Shown here: positions 16,147 through 24,375 of the stretch, piece by piece
How positions within the stretch are numbered: the stretch's first letter is position 1
Layout: each line of letters opens with the position of its first letter
Source of the DNA: Anaerolineaceae bacterium
Lineage (GTDB): Bacteria; Chloroflexota; Anaerolineae; Aggregatilineales; Phototrophicaceae
Direction of reading: 5' to 3'
Length of the DNA: 64,000 nt
NCBI GenBank assembly: GCA_002702065.1
Contig: NZXX01000004.1
Span: forward strand, 62,001 to 126,000
Notes under the pieces: generated by a model
The model's database searches: none
The model's input: only the letters and a program-made list of their open reading frames with translations
Told to the model about the DNA's origin: nothing
Position numbers and translations under genes: made by a program

Positions 16147-17112
16147 TTAGGGTCCGGCAGTTTCAGGCTCGCTGCTGCCTGCTTCTCCAGGTGGCTGAGT
16201 CAGTGATTCCAGCGGCGCAGCAGCAGCCTGCCGTTGAGCTTCGGCGATGTAGGCCCCGATCTGACCATCGTAGAACATCGACGCTATGCCGCGCCGGGCC
16301 ATGTCGGTTTCCGCCGTCTGGTTGACTTGCTGCGGCCCGCCTTGCTGGTAAACGTCCGGTCGGGTCTGTTCATCCAGCAGCGGGATACCACCCTCCGGTA
16401 CAATCCCGGTCGATACAGGGCGGTTGGATCCCGGCACGTTGATGGCGTACAGATCGTAGTTCAACCCCGCCGTGCGCGAGAAGCCTGGCCAGGGGGCAAA
16501 GTCTTCATCCGGCTCCAGCAGATTCGGCGCAGTCCCGGCCACCACCTGAGTCACGAATGTACCGGCTTCGCCAAAATCGCCGGGCAGGTTGTCCAGCGCC
16601 ACCGCCAGCGGCTCGAACAACAGGCGCAAGTTATCAGCGACGTCGTGCAGTTGTGTCTGCCCAAGCGGAATCACCGCGCGCACATCGAGCGCCACGTCCA
16701 ATTGTTCGTCAATCGGCACATCCAGGTCGAGGTGCACCGGCAGGTTCAGGCCCACCGGCAGCGTCAGACTTACAGGTGTGGACACCGAACTGCCATTCAG
16801 CACGATGGTGGCATTGGCGGAGATCGGCACAGGCCGGGTCAGCACCACGGTCGTATCCGTATTCAGCGGCACGGTCAGCTGCACCGGAATCGTATCGCGC
16901 ACCGGGATCGTCCAGTCAATCGTCGCCTGATCCAGCCCGACAAAACTGCCGTGCAGCCCACCCACCAGCGGGTCCGCAATGTTATTTTTGATATCGAAGA
17001 TCAGCAGCCCCAGCCCCAGCAGTACCACCACGAGGATGATGTTCACCAGAAAGGAGAAAATGATCATTGCGCGCCAGATGAACCTGCCAAACCGGCTGAA
17101 GAAAGTACGCAT
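16147..17112 (-). CDS. Membrane-anchored protein of unknown function
   Basis: 321 residues that I cannot assign to a family. One strong transmembrane helix lies at about 14-40 after a basic N-terminus, with the rest predicted outside the cytoplasm. Residues 65-175 are rich in Val, Pro, Thr and Leu with repeated beta-strand-like pieces (TVPLNTDTTVVL, LTLPVGLNLPVHL), suggesting a beta-sandwich. The C-terminal third is Pro/Gln/Ala-rich and probably disordered. It lies between the metK-HD terminator and the methyltransferase gene on the same strand. Small-residue motifs give no hint of catalysis. Confidence 0.6.
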   Translation of the reverse strand: MRTFFSRFGRFIWRAMIIFSFLVNIILVVVLLGLGLLIFDIKNNIADPLVGGLHGSFVGLDQATIDWTIPVRDTIPVQLTVPLNTDTTVVLTRPVPISANATIVLNGSSVSTPVSLTLPVGLNLPVHLDLDVPIDEQLDVALDVRAVIPLGQTQLHDVADNLRLLFEPLAVALDNLPGDFGEAGTFVTQVVAGTAPNLLEPDEDFAPWPGFSRTAGLNYDLYAINVPGSNRPVSTGIVPEGGIPLLDEQTRPDVYQQGGPQQVNQTAETDMARRGIASMFYDGQIGAYIAEAQRQAAAAPLESLTQPPGEAGSSEPETAGP

Positions 17113-17192
17113 TACAGACTCCTCGGAGGACTGGAAGACCGGGTATCAATTCACTATACAATGGGTGTGGGGTGCCAGCAAATAACGTTTCG

Positions 17193-17225
17193 GTAATAAA
17201 AAAGGGCGATCACATGACCGCCCTT
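17193..17225 (-). terminator. Rho-independent terminator of the metK-HD operon
   Basis: On the minus strand AAGGGCGGTCA pairs with TGATCGCCCTT around a short loop and is followed by TTTTATT. It begins 6 bp after the HD-protein stop codon. Confidence 0.85.
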
Positions 17226-17230
17226 CGCGT

Positions 17231-17821
17231 TTACTTCGGCAGAAATCCGCGCTCAACCACCTCGGCCACCAGCGCCCTGGCTTTCTGGTGCAGGGTTTCT
17301 GAGGCAATGCCAATCTGTTTTTGCCGGTCGAACACCTGATCACTGGTCACACCGTTATCGCGCCAGCCCCGGCCTTCGCTGTTGACATTGTGGAACATGG
17401 GCATGAACATATCGACCGCCCGTGCAAACCGCGCATTGGGGGTTTCGAGCGCTTCGAACTCATCCCACAAAGCGCGTAATTCGCTGCGCTGATCATCCGG
17501 CAGCAAACCAAAAAGCCGGTCGGCGGCCTGCTGTTCGCGCTCATCCTTGGTGTCATGACCAGCGACATCGTAGGCAAAGGTATCGCCCGCGTCGATTTCC
17601 ACAATGTCATGCACCAGCAGCAGCTTGATCACATGATCCAGCTCGATGGGTTCGTCAGTATATTCTGACAGAATGATCGCGGCCAGCGCGACATGCCAGC
17701 TGTGTTCGCCGGTGTTTTCCCGGCGCGCACCGCCGACCAGATAATTGCGGCGCAGCACGCTTTTCAATTTGTCGATCTCGGCAATGAACGCCAGCTGCTG
17801 TTGTAACCGCTCACTATCCAT
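17231..17821 (-). CDS. HD-domain phosphohydrolase (HDDC2/YfbR-like)
   Basis: 196 residues, the size of YfbR/HDDC2-type 5'-deoxynucleotidases. Metal-ligand positions are visible: H40 (ENTGEHSWH), H71-D72 (LLVHDIVEIDAGD) and a later Asp in RAVDMFMP. The family removes phosphate from nucleoside monophosphates, but substrates vary. The gene starts 3 bp after metK and shares its riboswitch-controlled promoter and terminator, so it may serve the methionine/SAM cycle or adenine nucleotide salvage; that link is inference from the operon. The start codon reads MDSERL with no competing start. Confidence 0.82.
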   Translation of the reverse strand: MDSERLQQQLAFIAEIDKLKSVLRRNYLVGGARRENTGEHSWHVALAAIILSEYTDEPIELDHVIKLLLVHDIVEIDAGDTFAYDVAGHDTKDEREQQAADRLFGLLPDDQRSELRALWDEFEALETPNARFARAVDMFMPMFHNVNSEGRGWRDNGVTSDQVFDRQKQIGIASETLHQKARALVAEVVERGFLPK

Positions 17822-17824
17822 CAG

Positions 17825-19063
17825 CTACAGCCCGGCTTCCTGGCGCAGCATGTCGGCCTTGTCGGTCCGCTCCCACGGGACATCCAGGTCATCGCGGCCA
17901 AAGTGACCATAGGCGGCTACCTGCTGGTAAATCGGCTGGCGCAGATCCAGGTCGCGGATAATAGCCGCCGGGCGCATATCAAAATGCTTGCGAATGAGGG
18001 CCTCGATCTGCTCCTCCGGGATTTTGTTGGTGCCGAATGTCTCGACAGCCAGTGAGGTCGGGTGCGCGACGCCGATTGCATAAGAAACCTGCACCTCAAA
18101 GCGCGACGCCAGCCCGGCAGCAACCACGTTCTTGGCAATGTAACGGGCCATATAAGCGGCGCTGCGGTCCACCTTCGTGGGGTCCTTCCCGGAAAACGCG
18201 CCACCGCCATGCCGTGCCACGCCGCCGTAGGTATCCACGATAATCTTGCGCCCGGTCAAGCCAGCATCGCCCAGCGGGCCACCGGTCACAAACCGTCCGG
18301 TCGGGTTGACAAATATGCGGGTTTCATCATCGAGCAGACCTTCTGGCACAACCGGCATAATCACATGCTCGATCACCTGCTTGCGAATATCGGCCTGCGA
18401 GATTTCCGGCGCATGCTGGGTGGAAATAACGACGGCATCAATTCGCTTCGGTTTGCCATAGGCGTATTCAACCGTCACCTGCGACTTCGCATCCGGGCGC
18501 AGCCAGTTCAGTTCGCCGCTTCGGCGCGCCTCAGCCAGCCGCCGGGTCAGGCGATGCGACAGCGAGATGGTCAGCGGCATCAGTTCCGGCGTTTCGTCGC
18601 AGGCAAAGCCAATCATCATGCCCTGATCACCGGCGCCAATCGCGTCAATTTCGTCGTCCGACAGCGCACCCTCTCGCGTTTCCAGCGCCTTGTCAACGCC
18701 CTGGGCGATGTCGCCGGACTGTTCCTTGATCGACACCAGCACGGCGCAGGTTTCATAGTCAAAGCCGTACTTGCCGCGTGTATAGCCAATGCGCTTGACT
18801 GTTTCGCGCACAATCTTCTCGATATCGACATAGGCAGTGGTCGAGATTTCCCCCATCACAATGACCAGACCGGTCGTCGTCGCCACCTCGCAGGCGACCC
18901 GTGCGGTGGGGTCCTGGTCGAGAATCGCGTCGAGCACCGCATCTGAAATCTGGTCACACATTTTATCCGGGTGGCCCTCAGAAACGGATTCTGACGTAAA
19001 GAAGTAGCGCGGGGACGCCATAAAAGTCAGATTAGACACCTGTGGTTGCTCCTTGATGGACAT
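17825..19063 (-). CDS. metK: S-adenosylmethionine synthetase
   Basis: Makes SAM from ATP and methionine. Family hallmarks are clear: [15 protein letters not shown] near the N-terminus, [12 protein letters not shown], and [19 protein letters not shown]. At 412 residues from the first ATG it is slightly long. A GTG at 19039 with AAGGAG at about 9 bp is an alternative start; the ATG at 19063 has AGAGGA further away. It is the first gene of a two-gene operon under a SAM-I riboswitch, so it is shut off when SAM is plentiful. Confidence 0.95.
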   Translation of the reverse strand: MSIKEQPQVSNLTFMASPRYFFTSESVSEGHPDKMCDQISDAVLDAILDQDPTARVACEVATTTGLVIVMGEISTTAYVDIEKIVRETVKRIGYTRGKYGFDYETCAVLVSIKEQSGDIAQGVDKALETREGALSDDEIDAIGAGDQGMMIGFACDETPELMPLTISLSHRLTRRLAEARRSGELNWLRPDAKSQVTVEYAYGKPKRIDAVVISTQHAPEISQADIRKQVIEHVIMPVVPEGLLDDETRIFVNPTGRFVTGGPLGDAGLTGRKIIVDTYGGVARHGGGAFSGKDPTKVDRSAAYMARYIAKNVVAAGLASRFEVQVSYAIGVAHPTSLAVETFGTNKIPEEQIEALIRKHFDMRPAAIIRDLDLRQPIYQQVAAYGHFGRDDLDVPWERTDKADMLRQEAGL

Positions 19064-19120
19064 TGCTCATAGTTCCTCTTTATCTAAACCGGCATGCGGA
19101 CCACAAAAAGACATCCAGAA

Positions 19121-19156
19121 AATAAAAACGCCTCTCCGACAGTAGAAGAAGCGCTC
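19121..19156 (-). terminator. Expression-platform terminator of the metK SAM riboswitch
   Basis: On the minus strand CGCTTCT pairs with AGAGGCG (one G-U pair) around an 11-nt loop, followed by TTTTTATTTT. It lies between the SAM-I aptamer and metK. Its 3' arm (TCGGAG) can also pair with CTCTGA inside the aptamer region, a plausible antiterminator when SAM is absent. Confidence 0.75.
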
Positions 19157-19174
19157 ATGAATCAATCGACATGG

Positions 19175-19275
19175 CTCATCTATCAGAGATTACTCTGCCG
19201 GACTTGGCACCTTCCCGACGCCTCGGGGGTTGCCGCGACTTCGCAGGGCCGTATCCCTCCGTCGCTCTGGATGAG
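19175..19275 (-). ncRNA. SAM-I (S-box) riboswitch aptamer
   Basis: A 101-nt aptamer on the minus strand upstream of metK. P1 is CTCATC (19275-19270) with GATGAG (19180-19175). Conserved S-box blocks appear in order: AGAG, GGAGGGA, GGCCC, GCGAAG, CGGCAACC, GGTGCCAA, TCCGGCAGAG. It is a textbook match and binds S-adenosylmethionine. SAM binding should stabilise P1 and permit the terminator at 19121-19156, lowering metK and HD-protein expression. Confidence 0.95.
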
Positions 19276-19311
19276 TGCTTTTTAAGCACATAAATCAATA
19301 TATTAAGAGTC

Positions 19312-19340
19312 AATATAGCATAATTGCAGGTTCAAATCAA
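19312..19340 (-). promoter_or_regulatory. Promoter of the metK riboswitch transcript
   Basis: TTGATT at 19340-19335 and TATATT at 19317-19312 are separated by 17 bp on the minus strand. Transcription would start near 19305, about 30 nt before the aptamer. Confidence 0.65.
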
Positions 19341-19363
19341 CGGTATGGTAACAGACCATACAC

Positions 19364-19394
19364 ACCAAAAACGACCTGTGGCGGGCAGGTCGTT
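19364..19394 (-). terminator. Rho-independent terminator after folE
   Basis: On the minus strand AACGACCTG (19394-19386) pairs with CAGGTCGTT (19378-19370), followed by TTTGG. It lies 25 bp after the folE stop and separates it from the metK promoter. Confidence 0.8.
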
Positions 19395-19419
19395 TGGCAT
19401 ATCGTGTTCTATTGGCTGA

Positions 19420-20109
19420 TCAGAATGGATGGCTGACGCTATGGCGATCCAGGTGCGCCATAAACTCGGACCGGGTGCGTGGGTCATCGCGGAAGCAGCC
19501 CAGCATCGCACTCGTCGTCATGCTGGAATCGTGCTTTTTGACACCGCGCATCATCGAACACATATGAACGCCTTCCAGCACCACCGCGACGCCTTTGGCA
19601 TCCAGCACTTCGCGCAGGAACTCGGCAATCTGGTGCGTCATGCGCTCCTGCACCTGTAGCCGCCGCGCGAACATATCAACAATTCGCGGGATTTTCGACA
19701 GGCCAATCACCTTGCCAGTCGGGATATAGGCGACATGCGCACGCCCCAAAAACGGCAGCATATGATGTTCGCACAGGCTGTAAAATTCAATATCCCGAAC
19801 AATCACCATGTCGTCATAATCGACCGTAAAAATGGCATCATTAATCAGTTTAGCCGGGTCTGTTCGATACCCGCTCAGCAGTTCGGAATAGGCACGCGCC
19901 ACCCGTTCCGGCGTCCGCTGCAAGCCCTCTCGCGCCGGGTCTTCGCCCACCGCCTCCAGAATTTCTGCCGTCGCCGCAGCAATTCGTTCTTCGTCCACCG
20001 ATGGCAAGTTCAGTTCAAACATTTCGAGAAATGCCTCCGAACTGAGCTTGACTGCCATCGCCTCATTACCGTTATTGTCGATGTGACCATTGACAAGCTT
20101 GTCATCCAT
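19420..20109 (-). CDS. folE: GTP cyclohydrolase I (FolE)
   Basis: Converts GTP to 7,8-dihydroneopterin triphosphate, the first committed step of folate synthesis. The zinc and active-site segments are present: [39 protein letters not shown] and [14 protein letters not shown]. About 229 residues from the ATG at 20109; GTG codons at 20121 and 20118 in the same frame are alternative starts, with AGGAAAG close upstream. A stretch of about 30 poorly conserved residues precedes the core, as often seen. Divergent from folB and folK, with 220 bp between. Confidence 0.95.
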   Translation of the reverse strand: MDDKLVNGHIDNNGNEAMAVKLSSEAFLEMFELNLPSVDEERIAAATAEILEAVGEDPAREGLQRTPERVARAYSELLSGYRTDPAKLINDAIFTVDYDDMVIVRDIEFYSLCEHHMLPFLGRAHVAYIPTGKVIGLSKIPRIVDMFARRLQVQERMTHQIAEFLREVLDAKGVAVVLEGVHMCSMMRGVKKHDSSMTTSAMLGCFRDDPRTRSEFMAHLDRHSVSHPF

Positions 20110-20208
20110 CCTCGTCACCACTTTCCTGATGCAGCCACGCAGTTATAACCCACATCATAACAGACTTCCGTTTGCAATCCGTCTATGCCTCACCAAAACT
20201 TCAACAAC

Positions 20209-20238
20209 AATTTAGCTGGCGCTCACAAACGTTTACAA
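20209..20238 (-). promoter_or_regulatory. Candidate folE promoter
   Basis: TTGTAA at 20238-20233 and TAAATT at 20214-20209 are 18 bp apart on the minus strand. Both hexamers deviate from consensus. The divergent folB gene has a TAATAT -10-like box at 20287-20292 but no good -35. Confidence 0.4.
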
Positions 20239-20330
20239 GTTATTGAATGCACTAAATGATTGCTGGCACAGAAATGCCAAGTACCCTAATATAGACGTGA
20301 AGATCAAGGCAATCCTTACGAGATCAAGCT

Positions 20331-20693
20331 ATGGACATGATCGAAATCGACAATCTGCGCCTGCGCTGCATCATCGGTTTTAGCCCTCACGAGCGCAAGG
20401 ATAAACAGGATGTGGTGATCAGCCTACGCATCGGCACCGACATGCGCAAAGCCGGGCAAACCGATAACCCGGACGATGCCTTTAACTATCGCACCGTCAC
20501 CAAAGCCATCATCCAGCACGTCGAGGCATCCGAATATTATCTGGTGGAGAAACTCGCCGCCGAGATTGCCCGCATTTGTGTGGTGGACCATGCCGCGCCG
20601 TATGTGCAGGTGCGGGTGCACAAGCCAGGGGCGTTACGCTTCTCCGATTCCGTCGGTGTGGTGATCGAGCGGCAGCCCGATGACTACGTCTGA
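20331..20693 (+). CDS. folB: Dihydroneopterin aldolase
   Basis: 120 residues, the usual FolB length. It cleaves 7,8-dihydroneopterin to 6-hydroxymethyl-7,8-dihydropterin and glycolaldehyde. Family positions include the opening LRLRCIIGFSPHERKDKQDVVI, the conserved YRTV segment, the pterin-binding Glu in YYLVEKLAAEIA, and KPGALRFSDSVGVVIER. It overlaps the downstream folK-Nudix gene by 14 bp and so is translationally coupled. Divergently arranged from folE, giving a compact folate locus. Confidence 0.93.
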   Translation: MDMIEIDNLRLRCIIGFSPHERKDKQDVVISLRIGTDMRKAGQTDNPDDAFNYRTVTKAIIQHVEASEYYLVEKLAAEIARICVVDHAAPYVQVRVHKPGALRFSDSVGVVIERQPDDYV

Positions 20694-21639
20694 CCCGCCC
20701 GCCATCGTCTATCTGACGCTTGGTTCGAATATTGCGCCGGAGCATCATCTCAAACAGGCGGTTCGTCTGCTCCGGTCATATGATGACGTGCTGGCCATCT
20801 CGCCCGTGTACCGGACTGCGCCGCAGGGCTATGCGCAACAGGCTGATTTCCTCAACATGGCCGTCAAGCTGACGACGACTCGATCCCCGGTCGCCTTCAA
20901 AACGCAGGTCATCGGTGAAATCGAACAGCAGCTGGGACGCGTGCGTGACCCGAATAACAAAAATGCGCCGCGCACGATTGATCTGGATATTGCCCTGTGG
21001 GATGACGCCGTGCTCGATTATGGCGACAAACCCTGGCACATCCCCGACCCGGATATAACCCGGTTTGCGCACGTCGCCATACCGCTGGCGGATCTCGCAC
21101 CGGATTATGTTCACCCGGAAAACGGCCAGACTCTGGCACAGATTGGCGCGCAGTTCGATACACAGACCATGCAGCGGCAGGCGCTGGATTTCGAGGCGGA
21201 AAGTATCTTCATCGTGAACGTCGAGGCCGCGATCTGGCGTGATGGTCGCTATCTGACTGCCATACGCGGTGAGGAAGAGGAACAGGCGGCGGGCGCGCTG
21301 GGTTTTGTCGGCGGCAAGGTCGAGACAAATGCTACCCAGGAAGCTGACATCCTCGAAAACACGGTGCGGCGCGAGATTCGTGAGGAAGTCGGCCTGGAAG
21401 TCAGCGACGTGGTGTATGCTCACAGCAGCCTGTTTACCACCGACAGCGGTGAACCGGTGGTCAATGTGATCTTTCTGTGTCGCTATCACAGCGGCGACAT
21501 TATCATCGACGATCCGGGCGAAGTTGCGGGTGCGCAATGGCTCCCACCGGACGCGATTCTGAACCACCCGGCCACCCCACCCTGGATTCACGGCTATCTG
21601 CAACGTGTCGAGCAGGTGCGCCAGCGCCTCGGCTGGTAA
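20680..21639 (+). CDS. folK: FolK (HPPK) fused to a C-terminal Nudix hydrolase domain
   Basis: 319 residues in two domains. Residues 1-160 are 6-hydroxymethyl-dihydropterin pyrophosphokinase (LTLGSNIAPEHHL, SPVYRTAPQGYAQQ, RTIDLDIALWDD). Residues about 175-319 are a Nudix hydrolase (LGFVGGKVE, then RREIREEVGLEV), whose Nudix box carries about five extra residues between the GGKVE and RREIREEVGL blocks. The organism must remove pyrophosphate from dihydroneopterin triphosphate between FolE and FolB; in E. coli and Lactococcus a Nudix enzyme does this. The fusion in a folE/folB/folK locus makes this Nudix domain a strong candidate for that step. Domain calls are firm; the substrate is inferred. 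Confidence 0.9.
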   Translation: MTTSDPPAIVYLTLGSNIAPEHHLKQAVRLLRSYDDVLAISPVYRTAPQGYAQQADFLNMAVKLTTTRSPVAFKTQVIGEIEQQLGRVRDPNNKNAPRTIDLDIALWDDAVLDYGDKPWHIPDPDITRFAHVAIPLADLAPDYVHPENGQTLAQIGAQFDTQTMQRQALDFEAESIFIVNVEAAIWRDGRYLTAIRGEEEEQAAGALGFVGGKVETNATQEADILENTVRREIREEVGLEVSDVVYAHSSLFTTDSGEPVVNVIFLCRYHSGDIIIDDPGEVAGAQWLPPDAILNHPATPPWIHGYLQRVEQVRQRLGW

Positions 21640-21720
21640 GCACCGCTTCGCCGACGAACCCTACCCGAACAGCGAGGATAAGGTACAATTACGCCGCATT
21701 CTGGCAAGGAGGGATGTGCA

Positions 21721-22377
21721 ATGAACCTCATGGATTACGTCAATATCCTGCTGCGGCGGGGGTGGATCATGGTGCTGCTGGCAGTTATCGCAGCGGCCAG
21801 TGCCTACCTCCTCAGCCAGCAGATGACCCCCATCTATCGTTCGACACAGCGCGTGCTTATGCAGCCCACCCGCGCCGATCTAAGCCTGACCGAATCGAGC
21901 AAATCGCTGCTGGGCAACCATGTTGCCTACCTCGACAGCGAGTTTCGCGCCCAGGAAGTGATCGACCGCCTGCAACTCGACATGACACCCGGCCAGCTCA
22001 AAAGCGCCGTCACCATCGCCTCTGACCCGCTGAACCTGACCATTCAGATTGATGTGGACCTGCCCAACGGTGACCTGGCAAACGACGTCGCCCGCGAGTG
22101 GGGCAACCTGCTGATTGAATATCGCAATGAGGAAAACCAGCGCGCCCGCCGCGAAGACCACATCAATGCGCGCTTGCAGGATGTCGCGCGCTATGAACTG
22201 CTGCAACCCAAACCCGTCATTAACACCATCGCCGGCGCTATTCTGGGGTTACTGGTCGGCGGGGTCATCGTCTTCCTGCTGGAATTCCTGGAAAGCAGCG
22301 TGGTCCACAACCGCGAAGATATTGAACGCAGCACCGGCATCCCGGTACTCGCCGCCATCCCGCACGCCGAAGGATAA
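21721..22377 (+). CDS. Wzz/chain-length-determinant family membrane protein
   Basis: 218 residues with transmembrane helices at about 13-33 and 168-190 and a periplasmic or extracytoplasmic middle part, the Wzz/CapA layout. The C-terminal tail (REDIERSTGIPVLAAIPHAEG) is the part that usually contacts the BY-kinase. AGGAGGG precedes the ATG, and a TACAAT -10-like box lies upstream. The kinase-like CpsD/CapB protein follows 3 bp later, so this is a split activator/kinase pair as in Gram-positives. It probably controls export or chain length of a surface polysaccharide. Confidence 0.85.
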   Translation: MNLMDYVNILLRRGWIMVLLAVIAAASAYLLSQQMTPIYRSTQRVLMQPTRADLSLTESSKSLLGNHVAYLDSEFRAQEVIDRLQLDMTPGQLKSAVTIASDPLNLTIQIDVDLPNGDLANDVAREWGNLLIEYRNEENQRARREDHINARLQDVARYELLQPKPVINTIAGAILGLLVGGVIVFLLEFLESSVVHNREDIERSTGIPVLAAIPHAEG

Positions 22378-22380
22378 ATC

Positions 22381-23040
22381 ATGGCTGATAAAAACCTGAT
22401 TACGCTGGCCGAACCACGCTCGGCAGCCGCCGAAGCCTACCGTGCCCTGCGCACCAACCTGATGTTCAGCAGTGTTGAAAAACCAATCAGCACGCTGCTG
22501 GTTACGTCACCCGCAGAAAGCGAAGGCAAAAGCACGGTGCTCGCCAATCTGGCGGTGACATTCGCCCAGGGCGGCCACAAGACTATTCTGGTGGATGGCG
22601 ACCTGCGCAAACCATCCCAGCACGCATTGTGGGGCATCGCCAACGACAGCGGCCTGACAACCATGATGCTGCAAGACACGGCGCTGTCCTCGCCGCCGCT
22701 GGTCGATGTCGGCGTCGAAAATTTGCAGGTATTGCCCGCCGGGCCGCTGCCCCCGGTACCGGCAGACATCATCGGCAGCCAGCGCATGACCGATGTCATC
22801 GGCGTCCTGAAGGCGCGCGCCAGCTACATTCTGTTCGACAGTCCGCCCGTGCTGGCCGTCACCGATGCCGCGCTGCTGGGCTCCCGGCTGGATGGCGTGC
22901 TGCTGGTGGTGCGATCTGGCCATACGCGCCGGGAACATACGGCCCGGGCCAAAGAAGCGTTGGAACGCGTTCATGCCCGCATCCTCGGCGCGGTGCTCAG
23001 CAACGCCCCGCGTGAGAACTCAGCGGTGAAATATACCTAA
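22381..23040 (+). CDS. CpsD/CapB-type BY-kinase-like ATPase
   Basis: 219 residues. Walker A is SPAESEGKST (43-52), Walker A' is ILVDGDLRKP (69-78), and Walker B is ILFDSPP (about 149-155), the signature of bacterial tyrosine kinases. The C-terminal Tyr cluster used for autophosphorylation is missing: the tail ends in KYT with one Tyr. It may be a kinase with a minimal acceptor tail or a non-kinase regulatory ATPase. Partnered with the Wzz-like protein just upstream. A LMW tyrosine phosphatase that could act on this system lies at 45913. Confidence 0.82.
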   Translation: MADKNLITLAEPRSAAAEAYRALRTNLMFSSVEKPISTLLVTSPAESEGKSTVLANLAVTFAQGGHKTILVDGDLRKPSQHALWGIANDSGLTTMMLQDTALSSPPLVDVGVENLQVLPAGPLPPVPADIIGSQRMTDVIGVLKARASYILFDSPPVLAVTDAALLGSRLDGVLLVVRSGHTRREHTARAKEALERVHARILGAVLSNAPRENSAVKYT

Positions 23041-23055
23041 TAGAAAGAGGCATCC

Positions 23056-23709
23056 ATGCCACAGACAGAGCAGTCATTTTCGACATCGGTTTCTCAGTCA
23101 GTTGGCCTCAGATACCTGCTCTATTTGCCACCCCATTATGATTCAGTCACCACCTGGCCGCTGATTATCTTCCTGCATGGGTTGGGTGAACGCGGTGACG
23201 ACCTGAACCTCGTTGCCAAGCACGGTCTGCCCAAACGCATTGCGGATGGCACTCACTTCCCATTTATCGTCGCATCACCCCAGTGCCCGGATACCACCTA
23301 CTGGCCGGAACAGGTCACCGCGCTGAATGCCCTGCTCGATCATCTGATTGAAACGCAGAAAGTGGACACCACCCGCATTTACCTGACCGGGCTGAGCATG
23401 GGCGGTTATGGCACCTACTTTTTTGCATCCCAATTTCCCCAGCGGTTCGCGGCCATCGCGCCCATTTGTGGCGGTGGCGGCTGGTGGATGCCGGGCCGGC
23501 TGGCGCAGATTCCGATGTGGGTCTTTCACGGCGAAGCGGATGAGACAGTCCCGGTTATCGAGTCCACCCGGATGGTGGAGGGGATTCAAAAAGCGGGTGG
23601 CGATGTCAAGCTGACGATTTACCCCGGCCTCGGCCACAATAGCTGGACCCAGACCTACGAAAACCCTGAACTTTACAACTGGTTTCTCAGTCACCGGTTA
23701 AAGGCTTAA
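23056..23709 (+). CDS. Alpha/beta hydrolase, esterase/phospholipase-like (tandem copy 1)
   Basis: 217 residues of the prolyl-oligopeptidase/PHB-depolymerase-like esterase group. The triad is S114 (GLSMGG), D162 (HGEADETVP) and H194 (GLGHNSW), with an oxyanion-type HGLGERG at 41-47. No signal peptide, so cytoplasmic. It follows the BY-kinase-like gene by 15 bp and precedes a close paralogue by 3 bp. The natural ester is unknown; its position in the polysaccharide region might suggest deacylation of sugars, but this is inference. Confidence 0.82.
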   Translation: MPQTEQSFSTSVSQSVGLRYLLYLPPHYDSVTTWPLIIFLHGLGERGDDLNLVAKHGLPKRIADGTHFPFIVASPQCPDTTYWPEQVTALNALLDHLIETQKVDTTRIYLTGLSMGGYGTYFFASQFPQRFAAIAPICGGGGWWMPGRLAQIPMWVFHGEADETVPVIESTRMVEGIQKAGGDVKLTIYPGLGHNSWTQTYENPELYNWFLSHRLKA

Positions 23710-23712
23710 CCG

Positions 23713-24360
23713 ATGGAAGAACAGCATTTTAGCGGTGAAATCCGTCGCAGCTTTGAACTGAACTATTTACTCTACCTGCCCCCCAGGTATGACGCGCAGG
23801 ATTCATGGCCGCTCATTCTGTTCCTGCATGGCCGGGGCGAACGTGGCCATGATCTGGAAAAAGTGAAAGTGACCGGGCTGCCCAAACGAATCGCGGATGG
23901 CGATCATTTTCCGTTCGTCATCGTCATGCCACAATGCCCGGCGGATTCTTACTGGACGGAAGAAACCGAGGCGCTCAACGCCCTGCTGGATCACGTCATC
24001 GACAACCTGAAAGTCGACACCACACGCGTTTATCTCACCGGCCTGAGCATGGGTGGACGCGGCACATGGTTTCTGGCCGGGCGTTATCCCCAGCGATTCG
24101 CGGCGATTGCGCCCATCTGTGGCCCCGGCCTCGGCTGGTTCGCGCAGGAACGGCTGGGCAAGCTGCCTGTCTGGATATTTCATGGCGAGGCGGACTCCGT
24201 TTCGCCCGTCAGCGAATCCGAAAACATGGCGCGCTTGCTCAAGCAGGCGGGCGGCAATGTCCGCCTCACGATTTATCCGGGGGTCGACCACGATAGCTGG
24301 ACACAGACCTACGACAATCCCGAACTCTACAAGTGGTTCCTCAGTCACAGCCGTTTATAG
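23713..24360 (+). CDS. Alpha/beta hydrolase, esterase-like (tandem copy 2)
   Basis: 215 residues, clearly a duplicate of the preceding gene: the two align over nearly their whole length, sharing GLPKRIADG, VDTTR, LTGLSMGG, PQRFAAIAPICG, TIYPG and SWTQTY. The triad is S112, D161 and H193. The substitution of Arg for Tyr after the nucleophile elbow (SMGGRGT versus SMGGYGT) and a changed region after PICG may alter the substrate. Cytoplasmic, same operon. The GNAT gene follows 15 bp later. Confidence 0.82.
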   Translation: MEEQHFSGEIRRSFELNYLLYLPPRYDAQDSWPLILFLHGRGERGHDLEKVKVTGLPKRIADGDHFPFVIVMPQCPADSYWTEETEALNALLDHVIDNLKVDTTRVYLTGLSMGGRGTWFLAGRYPQRFAAIAPICGPGLGWFAQERLGKLPVWIFHGEADSVSPVSESENMARLLKQAGGNVRLTIYPGVDHDSWTQTYDNPELYKWFLSHSRL

Positions 24361-24375
24361 GGTCATCCTGCCGCC

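Noticed and set aside
19094..19285. Short open frame across the metK upstream region
   Set aside because: It lies over the SAM-I aptamer and terminator, which explain the sequence; no RBS.
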